DNA of 64,000 nt from Phycisphaerae bacterium (GTDB lineage: Bacteria > Planctomycetota > Phycisphaerae > UBA1845): NCBI GenBank assembly GCA_029260075.1, contig JAJDDY010000075.1, positions 1 to 64,000 of the forward strand, written 5' to 3'. Of the stretch, positions 37,301-45,452 are shown one piece after another. The translations under genes were made by a program, and so were the position numbers. The notes beneath the pieces are model-generated. The model did no database searches, was not told where the DNA came from, and saw only the letters and a program-made list of their open reading frames with translations. Each line of letters opens with the position of its first letter. Position 1 is the first letter of the stretch.

Positions 37301-38578
37301 CCAACAACCGGATCGATGCTGCTGCTGATGCGACACGCGAATCGCGCCATCATTGATATGGACACCGCACAACCCAGCATCTTCGGAAACGATTATGATC
37401 CAATCACCGACCTGGCCTTCACAACAGCCCTAGTCGGCGACGAAGCGGAATACAAAATCCCCCGTGCCGACACCACACTTTACGACGTCGTATCTCGCGC
37501 CGAATACCAAATCGACAACGGACGCATGCCAATCTTCGACCTCGGCGAAGACTACAACAACGCGATAAACAATGGCCCAATCGGTGTCCCGCTCAGTCCA
37601 CACCACGTCGCCCCGGGACTCACGAAAACATGGGATCCATCAGACAATAACTCACCACAAACACCCGGCAAAAAACAAAACCTCCCATGGGGACAGTTTG
37701 TCTTCGATTACTTCACCGCGATTCCCCTCGACAGCGCCGGACCCTATCCACCATGCACCGGAGGAAACTACACCTGCAGCCTCGTAGGCGAAGAAGACGC
37801 AAAACCACGCGTTGACCTCGACGGACTCCGAGTACACGGAAGAATCAACCTGAACGCAGCCCCGGCAACAGTCTTGCGAGGGCTACCGTTCATCCCAATG
37901 GACAGAATCCCCGGCAACTTCCAAACAACCGTCAGCAACGCGCTCGGCCTAGCGGTTTCGCCAGACGCCGAAACCATCGGCTTCGCCCGCGCGCAAGCAA
38001 TCGTCGCCTACCGCGACGCTCGAGAGATTAGGACCAACGCATATAGAACAGGCGACTACGGCCAAAACACAGACCCAAATGGTACAGACCCATCGAGTGG
38101 AGGTGCCCCCAGTTTCGGATGGCGAGGTTGGACCGATACCAGACCAAGCGCCCGCAGAGGAACCGGCTTCATGACAGTAGGCGAACTCGCAAATGTAAGG
38201 CACGAAGTGACTCCCGGAAACGTCACCATCGCATCCACAGAAACACGCCTCGACAACCAAGCGGTAAACTTCGACCCCACAGACAACAGCACCCAAAACT
38301 TCATCGCCGCCGCCGCAACCCTAATCGCCCTAAACGACTGGGCCACGGTCCGATCACATGTGTTCACCGTCTACGGACACATCCGAGGCGCCGAAAATAA
38401 AAACATCACCGACCCCAAGACCAACGTCCAGGCAGACCTGCGCCGCCAAGACCTGGACCTAAGAGCAATCCGGTTCCAGGAAACAATAGACCGACTCCCG
38501 ACCTTCCTGGGTAAATCGTTACCCGTAAAAATCGGAAACAGAACCGTAGGGGCCTACTTGGACGAATCAAACGACTAA
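34376..38578 (+). CDS. Giant GspK-like minor pseudopilin with Cys-rich inserts
   Basis: The 1400-residue protein begins with a membrane segment RRGSVLVLVMTLLGILFVLG like GspK/PilX N-termini. Near the C-terminus, HGRINLNAAPATVLRGLPF and AQAIVAYRDAREI are the helix-hairpin-helix-type pattern seen in GspK, which caps the pseudopilus tip. GspK is normally about 300-350 residues, so this one carries about 1000 extra residues. Three inserts are Cys-rich: one with GGTNKGNFCDPD and CPGSTCSGP (about 180-205), one with CTTQADCGSGFVC (about 565-625) and one with CLNGNQAGRACHDSGDCGG (about 680-705). It follows the GspJ-like gene by 18 bases. The GspK call is firm for both ends; the middle is not recognised. 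Confidence 0.8.
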   Translation: MNKIRTTQQTTERPNERRGSVLVLVMTLLGILFVLGVTFLATMNFEADMIAAEKSRGGGEQGAATLTDGLGGAMRGRFIDAGGSPFGGSEDDTSGATFAELPGVHNVFSTIEPINMAGSDGISGTGNDLDPAYASFTDASRGTGVPVPNGVLLDTNYRNGDDVESFILQGTTTTVPLIVCRGGTNKGNFCDPDAPEDCPGSTCSGPVAVDADGDGIVDSFLSNATEVGLSPDQITQLSNQVNGPGSEETDVFVGLRTIPHGGMANLNESHPTIIEAVFGLNNFIPPQKLIAADGTFGFEYLLHSPSGNPNDLDYPDSPRSRYSPSTEESLLRRRGFIPPRLFPPSTLQGNPLLSDWENLNPAIPFGGDMAQYLFWPDIQNSSGYETVLEGEHRFTMFAPDDPSISGSKYMPWTERMDSFLSVNNSYDLRHLVTTTSHDDLLARGGTVDSETAATAGLDIIKKMFDVNRARAESGEGCPDVFPFEYLRYPHDLADAGECCDLLLQPHFDTCQPNIRKGRLQVSLPWLDLQVPPEGITEDKKQRIVYDAFYLMLKNAVGEDWLSRDECTTQADCGSGFVCKQTIAGNGRCSASASYFDDVECTIPEQDSPDCNDDEFCGVFDYNSIDPTNPKYFCSDKFTGLQRSKSRLTRTAASLTANFFDFADTGDVPTRIAIRMMDLDLGICLNGNQAGRACHDSGDCGGSICDTTVLVRGKPFDFDGSPGDPLSKESLFVYGLERQPYITEIGSITKKTLAASDPSPVTARAIELFNPYGGQDISFANSDYFFYEVAPGGSLSSANIITLSGTIGANDGPTPFAVFTDNMSETDLVPATPASGTVVQPATAFQFAQGWTVYLVRRIDTYRDENDLTQPDPSPDLVVLDQVTIPMNSNIGITSIQPDCTRSAVATTCRHAQSRGLANPASSTASIWTTTIPIGTPNSPEPPAITTFGDWNGPADAAIHPVEVNFANDGPLAASFPTTGSMLLLMRHANRAIIDMDTAQPSIFGNDYDPITDLAFTTALVGDEAEYKIPRADTTLYDVVSRAEYQIDNGRMPIFDLGEDYNNAINNGPIGVPLSPHHVAPGLTKTWDPSDNNSPQTPGKKQNLPWGQFVFDYFTAIPLDSAGPYPPCTGGNYTCSLVGEEDAKPRVDLDGLRVHGRINLNAAPATVLRGLPFIPMDRIPGNFQTTVSNALGLAVSPDAETIGFARAQAIVAYRDAREIRTNAYRTGDYGQNTDPNGTDPSSGGAPSFGWRGWTDTRPSARRGTGFMTVGELANVRHEVTPGNVTIASTETRLDNQAVNFDPTDNSTQNFIAAAATLIALNDWATVRSHVFTVYGHIRGAENKNITDPKTNVQADLRRQDLDLRAIRFQETIDRLPTFLGKSLPVKIGNRTVGAYLDESND

Positions 38579-38727
38579 AAAGAAGCAATCGGGGCACAGT
38601 AGAAAGCGATTCGCCGACAAGACCACGCGCCGTACCCTTTCGAGGCGCGACAGTCCGGTAACTCGAACAAACAAGGGGAAAATGCCTGATCCAAAGGGCA
38701 AACAGCCGTAGAAACCGCCTCAAACGT

Positions 38728-38757
38728 GTGGTAAACAAGCACCCGTGAGGCTATAAT
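38728..38757 (+). promoter_or_regulatory. Candidate sigma-70 promoter for the GACC-repeat gene
   Basis: A perfect TATAAT is at 38752-38757. The -35 region 16-18 bases upstream (around TGGTAA at 38729-38734) is poor. A 6-bp hairpin (GCCTCA 38717-38722 with TGAGGC 38746-38751) overlaps the spacer and could be an operator. A start of transcription near 38764 would give a leader of about 240 bases. Confidence 0.45.
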
Positions 38758-38786
38758 CCGCTGAGAGTTTAGGGGGGGATGTCAAA

Positions 38787-38823
38787 GGAGGGGTTTCTCG
38801 CGGAATGGGGTTCCGCAGCCTCC
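38787..38823 (+). promoter_or_regulatory. Two-tier hairpin in the leader of the GACC-repeat gene
   Basis: GGAGG (38787-38791) pairs with CCTCC (38819-38823), enclosing a second stem GCGGAA (38800-38805) with TTCCGC (38811-38816) around a TGGGG loop. The outer strand hides a GGAGG sequence, and there is an internal bulge GGTTTCTC. It does not match a riboswitch class that I recognise. It may be a cis-regulatory RNA or a stability element. Confidence 0.45.
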
Positions 38824-38942
38824 GATCTGATAATGCGCACGGTCGACCGCTCGCAAACATCAGCCCCCCAAACAATAACATAAATCGCTACGCGCGGTCT
38901 TTACATGGGTTTTGCGCGGACTTTGCGGTCCGCAGGTAAGCT

Positions 38943-38976
38943 GACTCGACGCGACCCCCCTTCGGTGGGGAGTCGA
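38943..38976 (+). promoter_or_regulatory. Hairpin just upstream of the GACC-gene ribosome site
   Basis: GACTC (38943-38947) or TCGAC (38946-38950) can pair with GAGTC (38970-38974) or GTCGA (38972-38976), with CCCC/GGGG inside and a TTCGG loop. It ends about 11 bases before the AAGGAG ribosome site of the gene at 39004. It may shape translation initiation. Confidence 0.5.
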
Positions 38977-39003
38977 CAGAGGGTCAGGAAGGAGACGACG
39001 GGA

Positions 39004-42000
39004 ATGTTTCGTAGTCGTTTGGGAATGATAGCAGTCATCTTCGCATCTGTGGTTACAACCACATTCGCGGAGCAAAAAGATCTTATTCGCACAAGCGTGG
39101 TCCGCACTTACGATGTCGACAGCGGAACACCGCTAGCCGTCCTCGCAAAAGACCCAGCACGCGCCGAAACCGCCGCCGCAGGGGCTTTAGGAACCTGCCA
39201 CCCAACCGGCGACTACTTGCAAGTCTTCGCAGGTCCATCCCGCTACCGAGGAAACATCTACCACATCGACACCAACGTAACCCTCGTCAGCGTAGACATG
39301 GAACTCAACATCCCCGTCGGCGCCAGCACAACCCTACACTTCGCGATCTACCAACAAGACAACATTTCAGGCACATGGACCTCGGTCATCGGTAGCAGAG
39401 CGATCCCCACAACCGGTCGCGGACAAGATTTCTATTCCAGCGGTGCAATGTTCGAGCCTCTAAATGCAGGATTCAACTACGTCATGGCCTTCGGATGGGG
39501 CGCAGATATCTCAATCGGATATGGCCGCGACGTGCTACCGGCGCTTACCACATACCCCGGAGCAACCCCAGCCTCCTTTAACTTCGGCGACATCCTCGGA
39601 CGCGTCGGAACAACCCTCTCCCCACCCTTCCCCCCCACATACGAAACCATCGGAAGCAACAACACAAGCGCCCAATCAATGATCCTCTGCCTAGTACCCG
39701 AAACAGGTGCATGCTGCTCACCCAGTTCAAAGTCCTGTAGCCAAGAACTTGAAAATGATTGTCTCGGCGAAGTTGGTGCTCACTTCTTCGGCGAAAGAAC
39801 GCTTTGCCTGGACAACCTATGCGAGTTCGGAGCATGCTGCACCGCCTGCGGTATCTGCCTTGATGATTTCCCGGCAGAAGCTTGCTCAACGATCGGCGGT
39901 GTCGACCACTGGAAGAACGCCACCTGTCCAACAGACGGATCATCACTTTGTCCAGAAGTCACCGGCGCATGCTGCCAAGGAGATGGCACCTGCACCGAGC
40001 TATGTGAATCCCAATGTGTCGGCGCCAGCGCCGTTTACCACGGCGACGGGTCGAATTGCGACGTAAACCCGTGCATCGGCGCATGCTGCCTCCCAGATTT
40101 CCCAAGTATTCAATGTGCCGAGCTGACAGAATCTGCATGTACTGGGTTAGGCGGTAGCCCATTGGGACTGGGAACAACTTGCGACAACCTCCCGCCAGGA
40201 AACCAGTGCGGCGGTGCGTGCTGCTGGGGAATTGGCTCCCTGTCAGAGTGTCGCCTCGTCGACAATCGCGTTGACTGCTCGGCGAACGCCCTGCCCTTCG
40301 GCATACAAGGGTATCGAGGCGACGCAACGGTCTGCCCCGCTGTCCTGGCAGATTGCGGAACACTCGAAACCGACTACGGCGGATGCTGCATGCCCGACGC
40401 AACCTGCATCAACATGCCCGGCGAAGACGAATGTCGCTTGGCAGGAGGCAACTTCGGAGGCCTCGGTGTAATCTGCGGATCGGGCTTTGCCTGTACCAAT
40501 GAAGCATGCTGCCTGCCCGATGGATCTTGCGATCTAATGACGGATACCGCCTGCAATAATCTCGGCGGCGTACCTCAAGTCGTAAGCACCTGCCAAGAAG
40601 CAGGCTGCACCAAAGGCGCATGCTGCGAAAGCAGCGAAGGTCGATGCACCACCATGACAGAGGCCGCATGCGCCGACGCAGCGGGGTCCTATGGCGGCAA
40701 CGGATCCACCTGCGACGCACCAGCCCTCACTTGCGACCCAGTCCTTGGCCTCGGAGCATGCTGCGTAGACGGTTCATTCTGTCTAGACGCCCTCACATCC
40801 CTGGAATGCTCGAATCGAAACGGTACCCACACTTTGGGTACAACCTGCGCAATCCTCGACGCCGACATAGCAACGCCAGACTGCGACGAACGCGGAGCAT
40901 GCTGCACCCAAACCGGAATCTGCCTATCGCTCACCATGGCGGAGTGTGAGGCACCACAGATCCTCGGATCGTTCACGGCTGGAAAAACCTGCACCGCAGA
41001 CTTCTGCCCAGCGGGCGCATGCTGCCACGAAAACGGCTGCACCGTCACAGGTGAAACCTACTGCAGGCGAGTAGACGGACTCAACGGTAGTTACAAAGGC
41101 AATGGTTCCACATGTACGACCAACGCCTGCATCCCCTCAGGCGCATGCTGCATCAACGGAACATGTCTCCCAGACACCCGTAGAATTGATTGTGAAGACG
41201 GCGGCGGAATCTACCTCGGCGACGACGCACCCTGCACCGCAGACACCTGCACACTGGGAACCTGCTGCGATCACGGAAACTGCAACAATTTCCAGATCGC
41301 GTTTGAATGTTCCTCGTCAAGCACAGGCATCGATTTCCTGCCCGGCGAATTCTGTAGCACCGACCCCTGCGAACGGTTCGGAGCATGCTGCTTTGACAAT
41401 GGCGTATGTCTTGAAAGCGAGTCGCAGACCGCCTGCGAATTCGCAAGCGGAACCTTTAGCAGAAACCTCACCTGCGACCAAGCTGGCTGCGAACCCAATG
41501 GCGCATGCTGCCTCCGCGACGGAACATGTCAGGACAGCGTCGCTCTTTCCGATTGCGAAGCCCAAGCTGGCATCCTCTCGACCGAAAAACTATGCGACGC
41601 GGTCGTCTGCGATGAAATCGGAGCATGCTGTCTGCGAGACGGCACTTGCGAAAATGACCTCACACGAACCGATTGCCAAGCACGCCGAGGAACATCAACA
41701 CCAGACCGCACCTGCGGACAGATTGGCCTCTGCACACCAGTCGGAGCATGCTGCGTCCCCGGGATCGATGTGATTCTGTGCAACGACGACCTGAACCAAG
41801 GAGACTGCGAGGCACAGGGCGGAAGCTACCGTGGCGACGAAACGAATTGTCCCGCCGACGGCACAGCCTGCGGTTCATGTTGCAGCCTCACCGGCTGCGC
41901 CGACAACGTGATGTCCTCAGAATGTCAACCCACCGACCAGCAAGAAGACTTCGACCTAGGCGTACTTTGTGCTGATCGCGAAGCGATCGAAGAGGCAGCC

Positions 42001-43164
42001 TGCATACCGCGTGGGGCATGCTGCCCAGTGGATGGGGTGTGCAAAATCACAACCTCACTCGACTGCGTCGAAATAGAACAAGGAACATTCGCAGGCGATG
42101 GAACCACATGCGATAACCCAAACGTGTGCATCAAGGGGGCTTGCTGCAACGTTGACTTGCCCGATAACGAAAACTGCCTCCTCCGTACCGAGTTCGATTG
42201 CAGGGCGAATCTGGGCCAATACTACCAGGGTGACGATACGACCTGTTCTGACCAATCAATCTGTAACATCGGATCCTGCTGCCCAGCAACAGGAATTGAC
42301 GATTGCTTGCCGAATAGGGTCGCCTCAGAATGCGCCATACCGGAAGATTTCCGAACCGGACAGGCAACTTGCCTACTCTGTGAAGGACGAGGCGCATGCT
42401 GCCTGGGCAACGACGTCGCATGCCAAGTCTTGCCCGAATCGCAATGCCTTGGAGACAGCGCCGTCTATCATGGTAACGCCACCACATGCCCAGCCCCCGA
42501 AGAAGACGACGTATGCTTCGTCGGTGCATGCTGCGACGGACTCAGTGATTGCACCCAACAACGACGATTCGACTGTGAAATTGGCGGAGGACTCTACGGC
42601 GGAGCGGGCGTCGCGTGCAACCCATGCCCAACCCTGCTCTCAGCTGATCCCGACTCGTGCACAATCGACCCAGCCCAACCATCGCGCCCAGATGGAACGG
42701 GTGTCGCCGGGATTACCTCAATCACCCTGCACTACTCAGCCAATGTCTTCGGACTCGATCTCGATGACTTCTTGATCGACACAACCCCCGGCAACTTCGC
42801 ACCACCCACCGGCGCGACATTGACAATAAACGGACCCGACGTGATCTTCGAATTCGACGCGCCAGTTCCAGCCAGAGAATGGACCTGCATCACCGACCTC
42901 TTCTATGGCGGAATGGTCTGCGTCGCATCCCTCCCTGGTGACGTCGATGCAAGTCGCGTCACCTCCGCAGCCCCAGACGGCGACGTGGACACGCTCATCG
43001 CCAACCTGGTAACGCCCAACCTACCTCTGGCTAGGTGCGACATCAACAGAAGCGGCGCGTGCACGCCCCTCGATTTAATGCGTGAGATAGACCTACTCAT
43101 TGGCGCTCAAGAATACATCGAATGGCAAGGAAGAAACATACCTTCCTGCCCCACGGCACCATAA
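39004..43164 (+). CDS. Giant secreted GACC-repeat cysteine-rich protein with dockerin-like tail
   Basis: ATG 39004 has GGAG nine bases upstream and opens a signal peptide (MFRSRLGMIAVIFASVVTTTF, cut before or after AEQ). Residues about 40-235 form a beta-rich domain. From about 237 to 1220 there are 23 units of roughly 35-55 residues, each starting with GACC (twice SCC or GCC) and holding about six Cys, e.g. GACCLRDGTC, then C about 12 on, then a TTC/TC and a final C. In DNA the unit start is nearly constant (GGNGCATGCTGC). The end carries DVDASRVTSAAPDGDVDTL and CDINRSGACTPLDLMREIDL, resembling paired dockerin calcium loops. Such repeats are known in planctomycete secreted proteins without assigned function. 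Disulfide bonding is very likely. Confidence 0.85.
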   Translation: MFRSRLGMIAVIFASVVTTTFAEQKDLIRTSVVRTYDVDSGTPLAVLAKDPARAETAAAGALGTCHPTGDYLQVFAGPSRYRGNIYHIDTNVTLVSVDMELNIPVGASTTLHFAIYQQDNISGTWTSVIGSRAIPTTGRGQDFYSSGAMFEPLNAGFNYVMAFGWGADISIGYGRDVLPALTTYPGATPASFNFGDILGRVGTTLSPPFPPTYETIGSNNTSAQSMILCLVPETGACCSPSSKSCSQELENDCLGEVGAHFFGERTLCLDNLCEFGACCTACGICLDDFPAEACSTIGGVDHWKNATCPTDGSSLCPEVTGACCQGDGTCTELCESQCVGASAVYHGDGSNCDVNPCIGACCLPDFPSIQCAELTESACTGLGGSPLGLGTTCDNLPPGNQCGGACCWGIGSLSECRLVDNRVDCSANALPFGIQGYRGDATVCPAVLADCGTLETDYGGCCMPDATCINMPGEDECRLAGGNFGGLGVICGSGFACTNEACCLPDGSCDLMTDTACNNLGGVPQVVSTCQEAGCTKGACCESSEGRCTTMTEAACADAAGSYGGNGSTCDAPALTCDPVLGLGACCVDGSFCLDALTSLECSNRNGTHTLGTTCAILDADIATPDCDERGACCTQTGICLSLTMAECEAPQILGSFTAGKTCTADFCPAGACCHENGCTVTGETYCRRVDGLNGSYKGNGSTCTTNACIPSGACCINGTCLPDTRRIDCEDGGGIYLGDDAPCTADTCTLGTCCDHGNCNNFQIAFECSSSSTGIDFLPGEFCSTDPCERFGACCFDNGVCLESESQTACEFASGTFSRNLTCDQAGCEPNGACCLRDGTCQDSVALSDCEAQAGILSTEKLCDAVVCDEIGACCLRDGTCENDLTRTDCQARRGTSTPDRTCGQIGLCTPVGACCVPGIDVILCNDDLNQGDCEAQGGSYRGDETNCPADGTACGSCCSLTGCADNVMSSECQPTDQQEDFDLGVLCADREAIEEAACIPRGACCPVDGVCKITTSLDCVEIEQGTFAGDGTTCDNPNVCIKGACCNVDLPDNENCLLRTEFDCRANLGQYYQGDDTTCSDQSICNIGSCCPATGIDDCLPNRVASECAIPEDFRTGQATCLLCEGRGACCLGNDVACQVLPESQCLGDSAVYHGNATTCPAPEEDDVCFVGACCDGLSDCTQQRRFDCEIGGGLYGGAGVACNPCPTLLSADPDSCTIDPAQPSRPDGTGVAGITSITLHYSANVFGLDLDDFLIDTTPGNFAPPTGATLTINGPDVIFEFDAPVPAREWTCITDLFYGGMVCVASLPGDVDASRVTSAAPDGDVDTLIANLVTPNLPLARCDINRSGACTPLDLMREIDLLIGAQEYIEWQGRNIPSCPTAP

Positions 43165-43188
43165 CAGGCAAACAAACCCAACAAAAAA

Positions 43189-43224
43189 AAGACCCCCGAG
43201 TAGCAACCGCTACAAGGGGGTCTT
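43189..43224. terminator. Bidirectional intrinsic terminator
   Basis: AAGACCCCC (43189-43197) pairs with GGGGGTCTT (43216-43224), with an inner TAGC/GCTA stem and AACC loop. It has eight A residues on the left and T-rich bases on the right, so it can end both the plus-strand GACC gene and the minus-strand HDOD gene, which converge here. Confidence 0.92.
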
Positions 43225-43290
43225 CTTATTTCTCATCAAGAGCAACCAGCAGAAAAAAATCCGCAGTCACTCGCAGCATAAAGCAAAAAC

Positions 43291-44172
43291 CTAGTTACTC
43301 GAAAGCGTCGACTCCGCTTCTTCAAGAAGCCCAGGAAGCTCGCCACGGAGCACCTCGATCTGCTCAGCATTGATCCCCAGCGTCTCAAGCATTTCGTCCG
43401 GAATCTCTTCATTCTGCGCCGTCAGATAGAACCCAATCTTCTCCTGACAAGCCATCACATCAGCAAGATGAATCAGCGTCGCCATGTTCTTCACTTCGTC
43501 ACTAACAGCATCAGGCGTATGATGATAACCCACAGCCGCACAAAGATGACGAGGGAATTTCCACTTCGTAGTCAAACCTAGTCCGAACGCCTGATGGTCC
43601 GCACCGATCGCGGCCAATTCGCATTCAAGGAACGTCCCCTCACCGGCAAGGCACTGATCGATAATTTCGGCGAATTGATCAGGGAAGCTCTGTCGCTCGA
43701 CAAGCGTCCCAATGTCGTGAATCAGACCAGCCACAAAAAGCTCGTCCTGCATCACCGGATGCGGAGACAGCTTCCCAAGGCTCTTCGCCAAAACCGCCAC
43801 CGCCAAACTGTGACGCCAAAGATCCGCAGCACTGAACTGATCCGAAATCCGCTTGCCCTTGAAAAGTCGCGCAATCGACGCTGCGATCGCGATGTTCTTC
43901 ACCGCAGAAAGTCCAAGCAAGATGATAGCGCGATCAACGCTGGCAACCTGACCAGGCAAACCATAGAACGCAGAGTTCACCACCTTAAGAACCTTAACCG
44001 ACAACGCCGGATCGTTCTTAATCACCTCGTGCAGGTCGCGAGCTGTGCTCTTTGGATCCTCAACAATTTCGATAATCTTGATCGTAACCTCAGGGAGCGT
44101 TGCAATGTCCCCAATAGACGCAAGCGCCTTGTCCACGATCGCCTTTGCATTGCTTTCGGTTTCTACCGTCAT
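43291..44172 (-). CDS. HDOD-domain signalling protein
   Basis: This 293-residue protein matches the HDOD domain, a regulatory relative of HD phosphohydrolases. Marks include LPEVTIKIIEIVEDP, VLKVVNSAFYGLPGQVAS and GLSAVKNIAIA in the N-terminal half, then FVAGLIHDIGTLV and VGYHHTPDA. HDOD proteins usually lack enzyme activity and act in two-component or cyclic-di-GMP pathways. ATG 44172 is preferred (GGGAA upstream) to the frame's first start at 44226. It is 113 bases downstream of neuC on the same strand. A link to the diguanylate cyclase at 10-11 kb is possible but not shown. Confidence 0.92.
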   Translation of the reverse strand: MTVETESNAKAIVDKALASIGDIATLPEVTIKIIEIVEDPKSTARDLHEVIKNDPALSVKVLKVVNSAFYGLPGQVASVDRAIILLGLSAVKNIAIAASIARLFKGKRISDQFSAADLWRHSLAVAVLAKSLGKLSPHPVMQDELFVAGLIHDIGTLVERQSFPDQFAEIIDQCLAGEGTFLECELAAIGADHQAFGLGLTTKWKFPRHLCAAVGYHHTPDAVSDEVKNMATLIHLADVMACQEKIGFYLTAQNEEIPDEMLETLGINAEQIEVLRGELPGLLEEAESTLSSN

Positions 44173-44285
44173 AACAATTCCCGAAGAGCTTCCCCGACAA
44201 ACAAACCAAGACCACGTCCGGCCCACCCGGGATGCTTATCGTCAATCACGCCAACCGAAATTAGAACCTCACCCAAAACGGATTG

Positions 44286-45452
44286 CTAGTAAGAATTGAG
44301 TTTGCGGACGTAATCCCCCGAAACCGGAACCCGGGCAAGATATTGCGCGATCAACATCCCCGCACAACCATCACCATACACGCTCCGCCCCCCAATTACC
44401 GGGCGTTTCCCAAGCGCATGCGAAAGTCCAGCACAAATCGCACCAAAACGCTCGCCGACATGAACCACCGACTTCCCACTAACCTCGCGCCCCTTTTGCC
44501 GAGGTCCGATATCCAAAACAGCAGTGCCAGCCGTCGAAGCTTCAATAATCCCGCAAGAAGAATTCCCCACCAAAACATCCGCCTCAAGCAATTCGCCCAG
44601 AAAAACATCACGACCAAGCGATTTGAAAACACGAAACCGACTCGCATCAACCCGACCAGCATGCCCCTCAATCGCCTCAATCACACCAGCATGACCACGA
44701 TCCGTGTTCGGATACACACAAGTCGCAACCAAATTCGCACGATCCACCGCACGAAGAATCCCACCCATCACACGCTTCTCATGCGCAGACGATCGACCAC
44801 AAGGATGATAAACAACCAAAGCACGCCTCAAACCGCCCCCAAACTTCTCACCAACCGTATATTTTCCCGCAAGATACCGCAAATGATCCAAACCCGGCGC
44901 ACCGACGACACGCACCCGCTCCGATGGCTCACCCATCCGAATAATTCGCTTCGCAGATGACTTCGTCGCTGGAAAATGAACGTGCGCCAACTTCGTAATC
45001 GCATGACGCAGAGAATCGTCAAAATCACCCGCCGCAAGATCGCCGCCGTGAATATGACCAACGACTCGACCCGTAGAAACTCCCGCAAGCGCCCCCGCCA
45101 TCGCCTCAATCCGGTCCCCCAAGACCAAGACAATATCCGTCTTGTTCGCAACGATCGCTTTCGAGATCCCAGAAACCCCGCGCGACAATCCCATCGCCTG
45201 ATCAGTCTCGCTATCATCCCCCCGCTGCATCCCGACCCGAGCGTCAATCGAAAAACCGTCAGCCTCAATATCGCGCACCGTAAGCCCGAATTTCCGAAGA
45301 AGATGCATCCCCGTCACAAAGGTTTGAAGTCGAAGCGATTTGTGAGAATCAATGGCCCGCATCACCGAACGAAAAAGACCGTACTCCGCCCGCGTCCCCG
45401 TCACCACAGCAACCCGGCGAGTCTTCCCCCGACCGCCCCGCACTGCGTTCAT
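44286..45452 (-). CDS. neuC: UDP-N-acetylglucosamine 2-epimerase, hydrolysing
   Basis: NeuC converts UDP-GlcNAc (or a modified form in legionaminic-acid pathways) to ManNAc-type sugar plus UDP, the first committed step toward nonulosonic acids. The signature TGTRAEYGLFRSVM is at residues 15-28, with LVLGDRIEAMAGA and GHIHGGDLAAGDFDDSLRHA further on. GNSSCGIIEA is the C-terminal UDP-binding block. The ATG at 45452 overlaps the stop of the neuA-neuB fusion (ATGA), so the two are translationally coupled. The length, 388, is normal. Confidence 0.94.
   Translation of the reverse strand: MNAVRGGRGKTRRVAVVTGTRAEYGLFRSVMRAIDSHKSLRLQTFVTGMHLLRKFGLTVRDIEADGFSIDARVGMQRGDDSETDQAMGLSRGVSGISKAIVANKTDIVLVLGDRIEAMAGALAGVSTGRVVGHIHGGDLAAGDFDDSLRHAITKLAHVHFPATKSSAKRIIRMGEPSERVRVVGAPGLDHLRYLAGKYTVGEKFGGGLRRALVVYHPCGRSSAHEKRVMGGILRAVDRANLVATCVYPNTDRGHAGVIEAIEGHAGRVDASRFRVFKSLGRDVFLGELLEADVLVGNSSCGIIEASTAGTAVLDIGPRQKGREVSGKSVVHVGERFGAICAGLSHALGKRPVIGGRSVYGDGCAGMLIAQYLARVPVSGDYVRKLNSY

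Larger units (their letters stand above)
38579..39003. other. 425-bp gap with promoter and structured leader
   Basis: No gene is supported between the GspK-like stop and the GACC-repeat start. The gap contains a TATAAT box, two or three hairpins and the ribosome site, given as separate entries. A small frame starting at 38905 is the N-terminal extension of the next gene and lacks a ribosome site. Confidence 0.65.

Noticed and set aside
38641-38760. Possible cyclic-di-GMP (GEMM) riboswitch
   Set aside because: Only a GGGCAAAC-like stretch matches. The ACGCAAAGCC and GGTAGCCGGG parts of the consensus are absent, and the stretch lies upstream of the TATAAT box.
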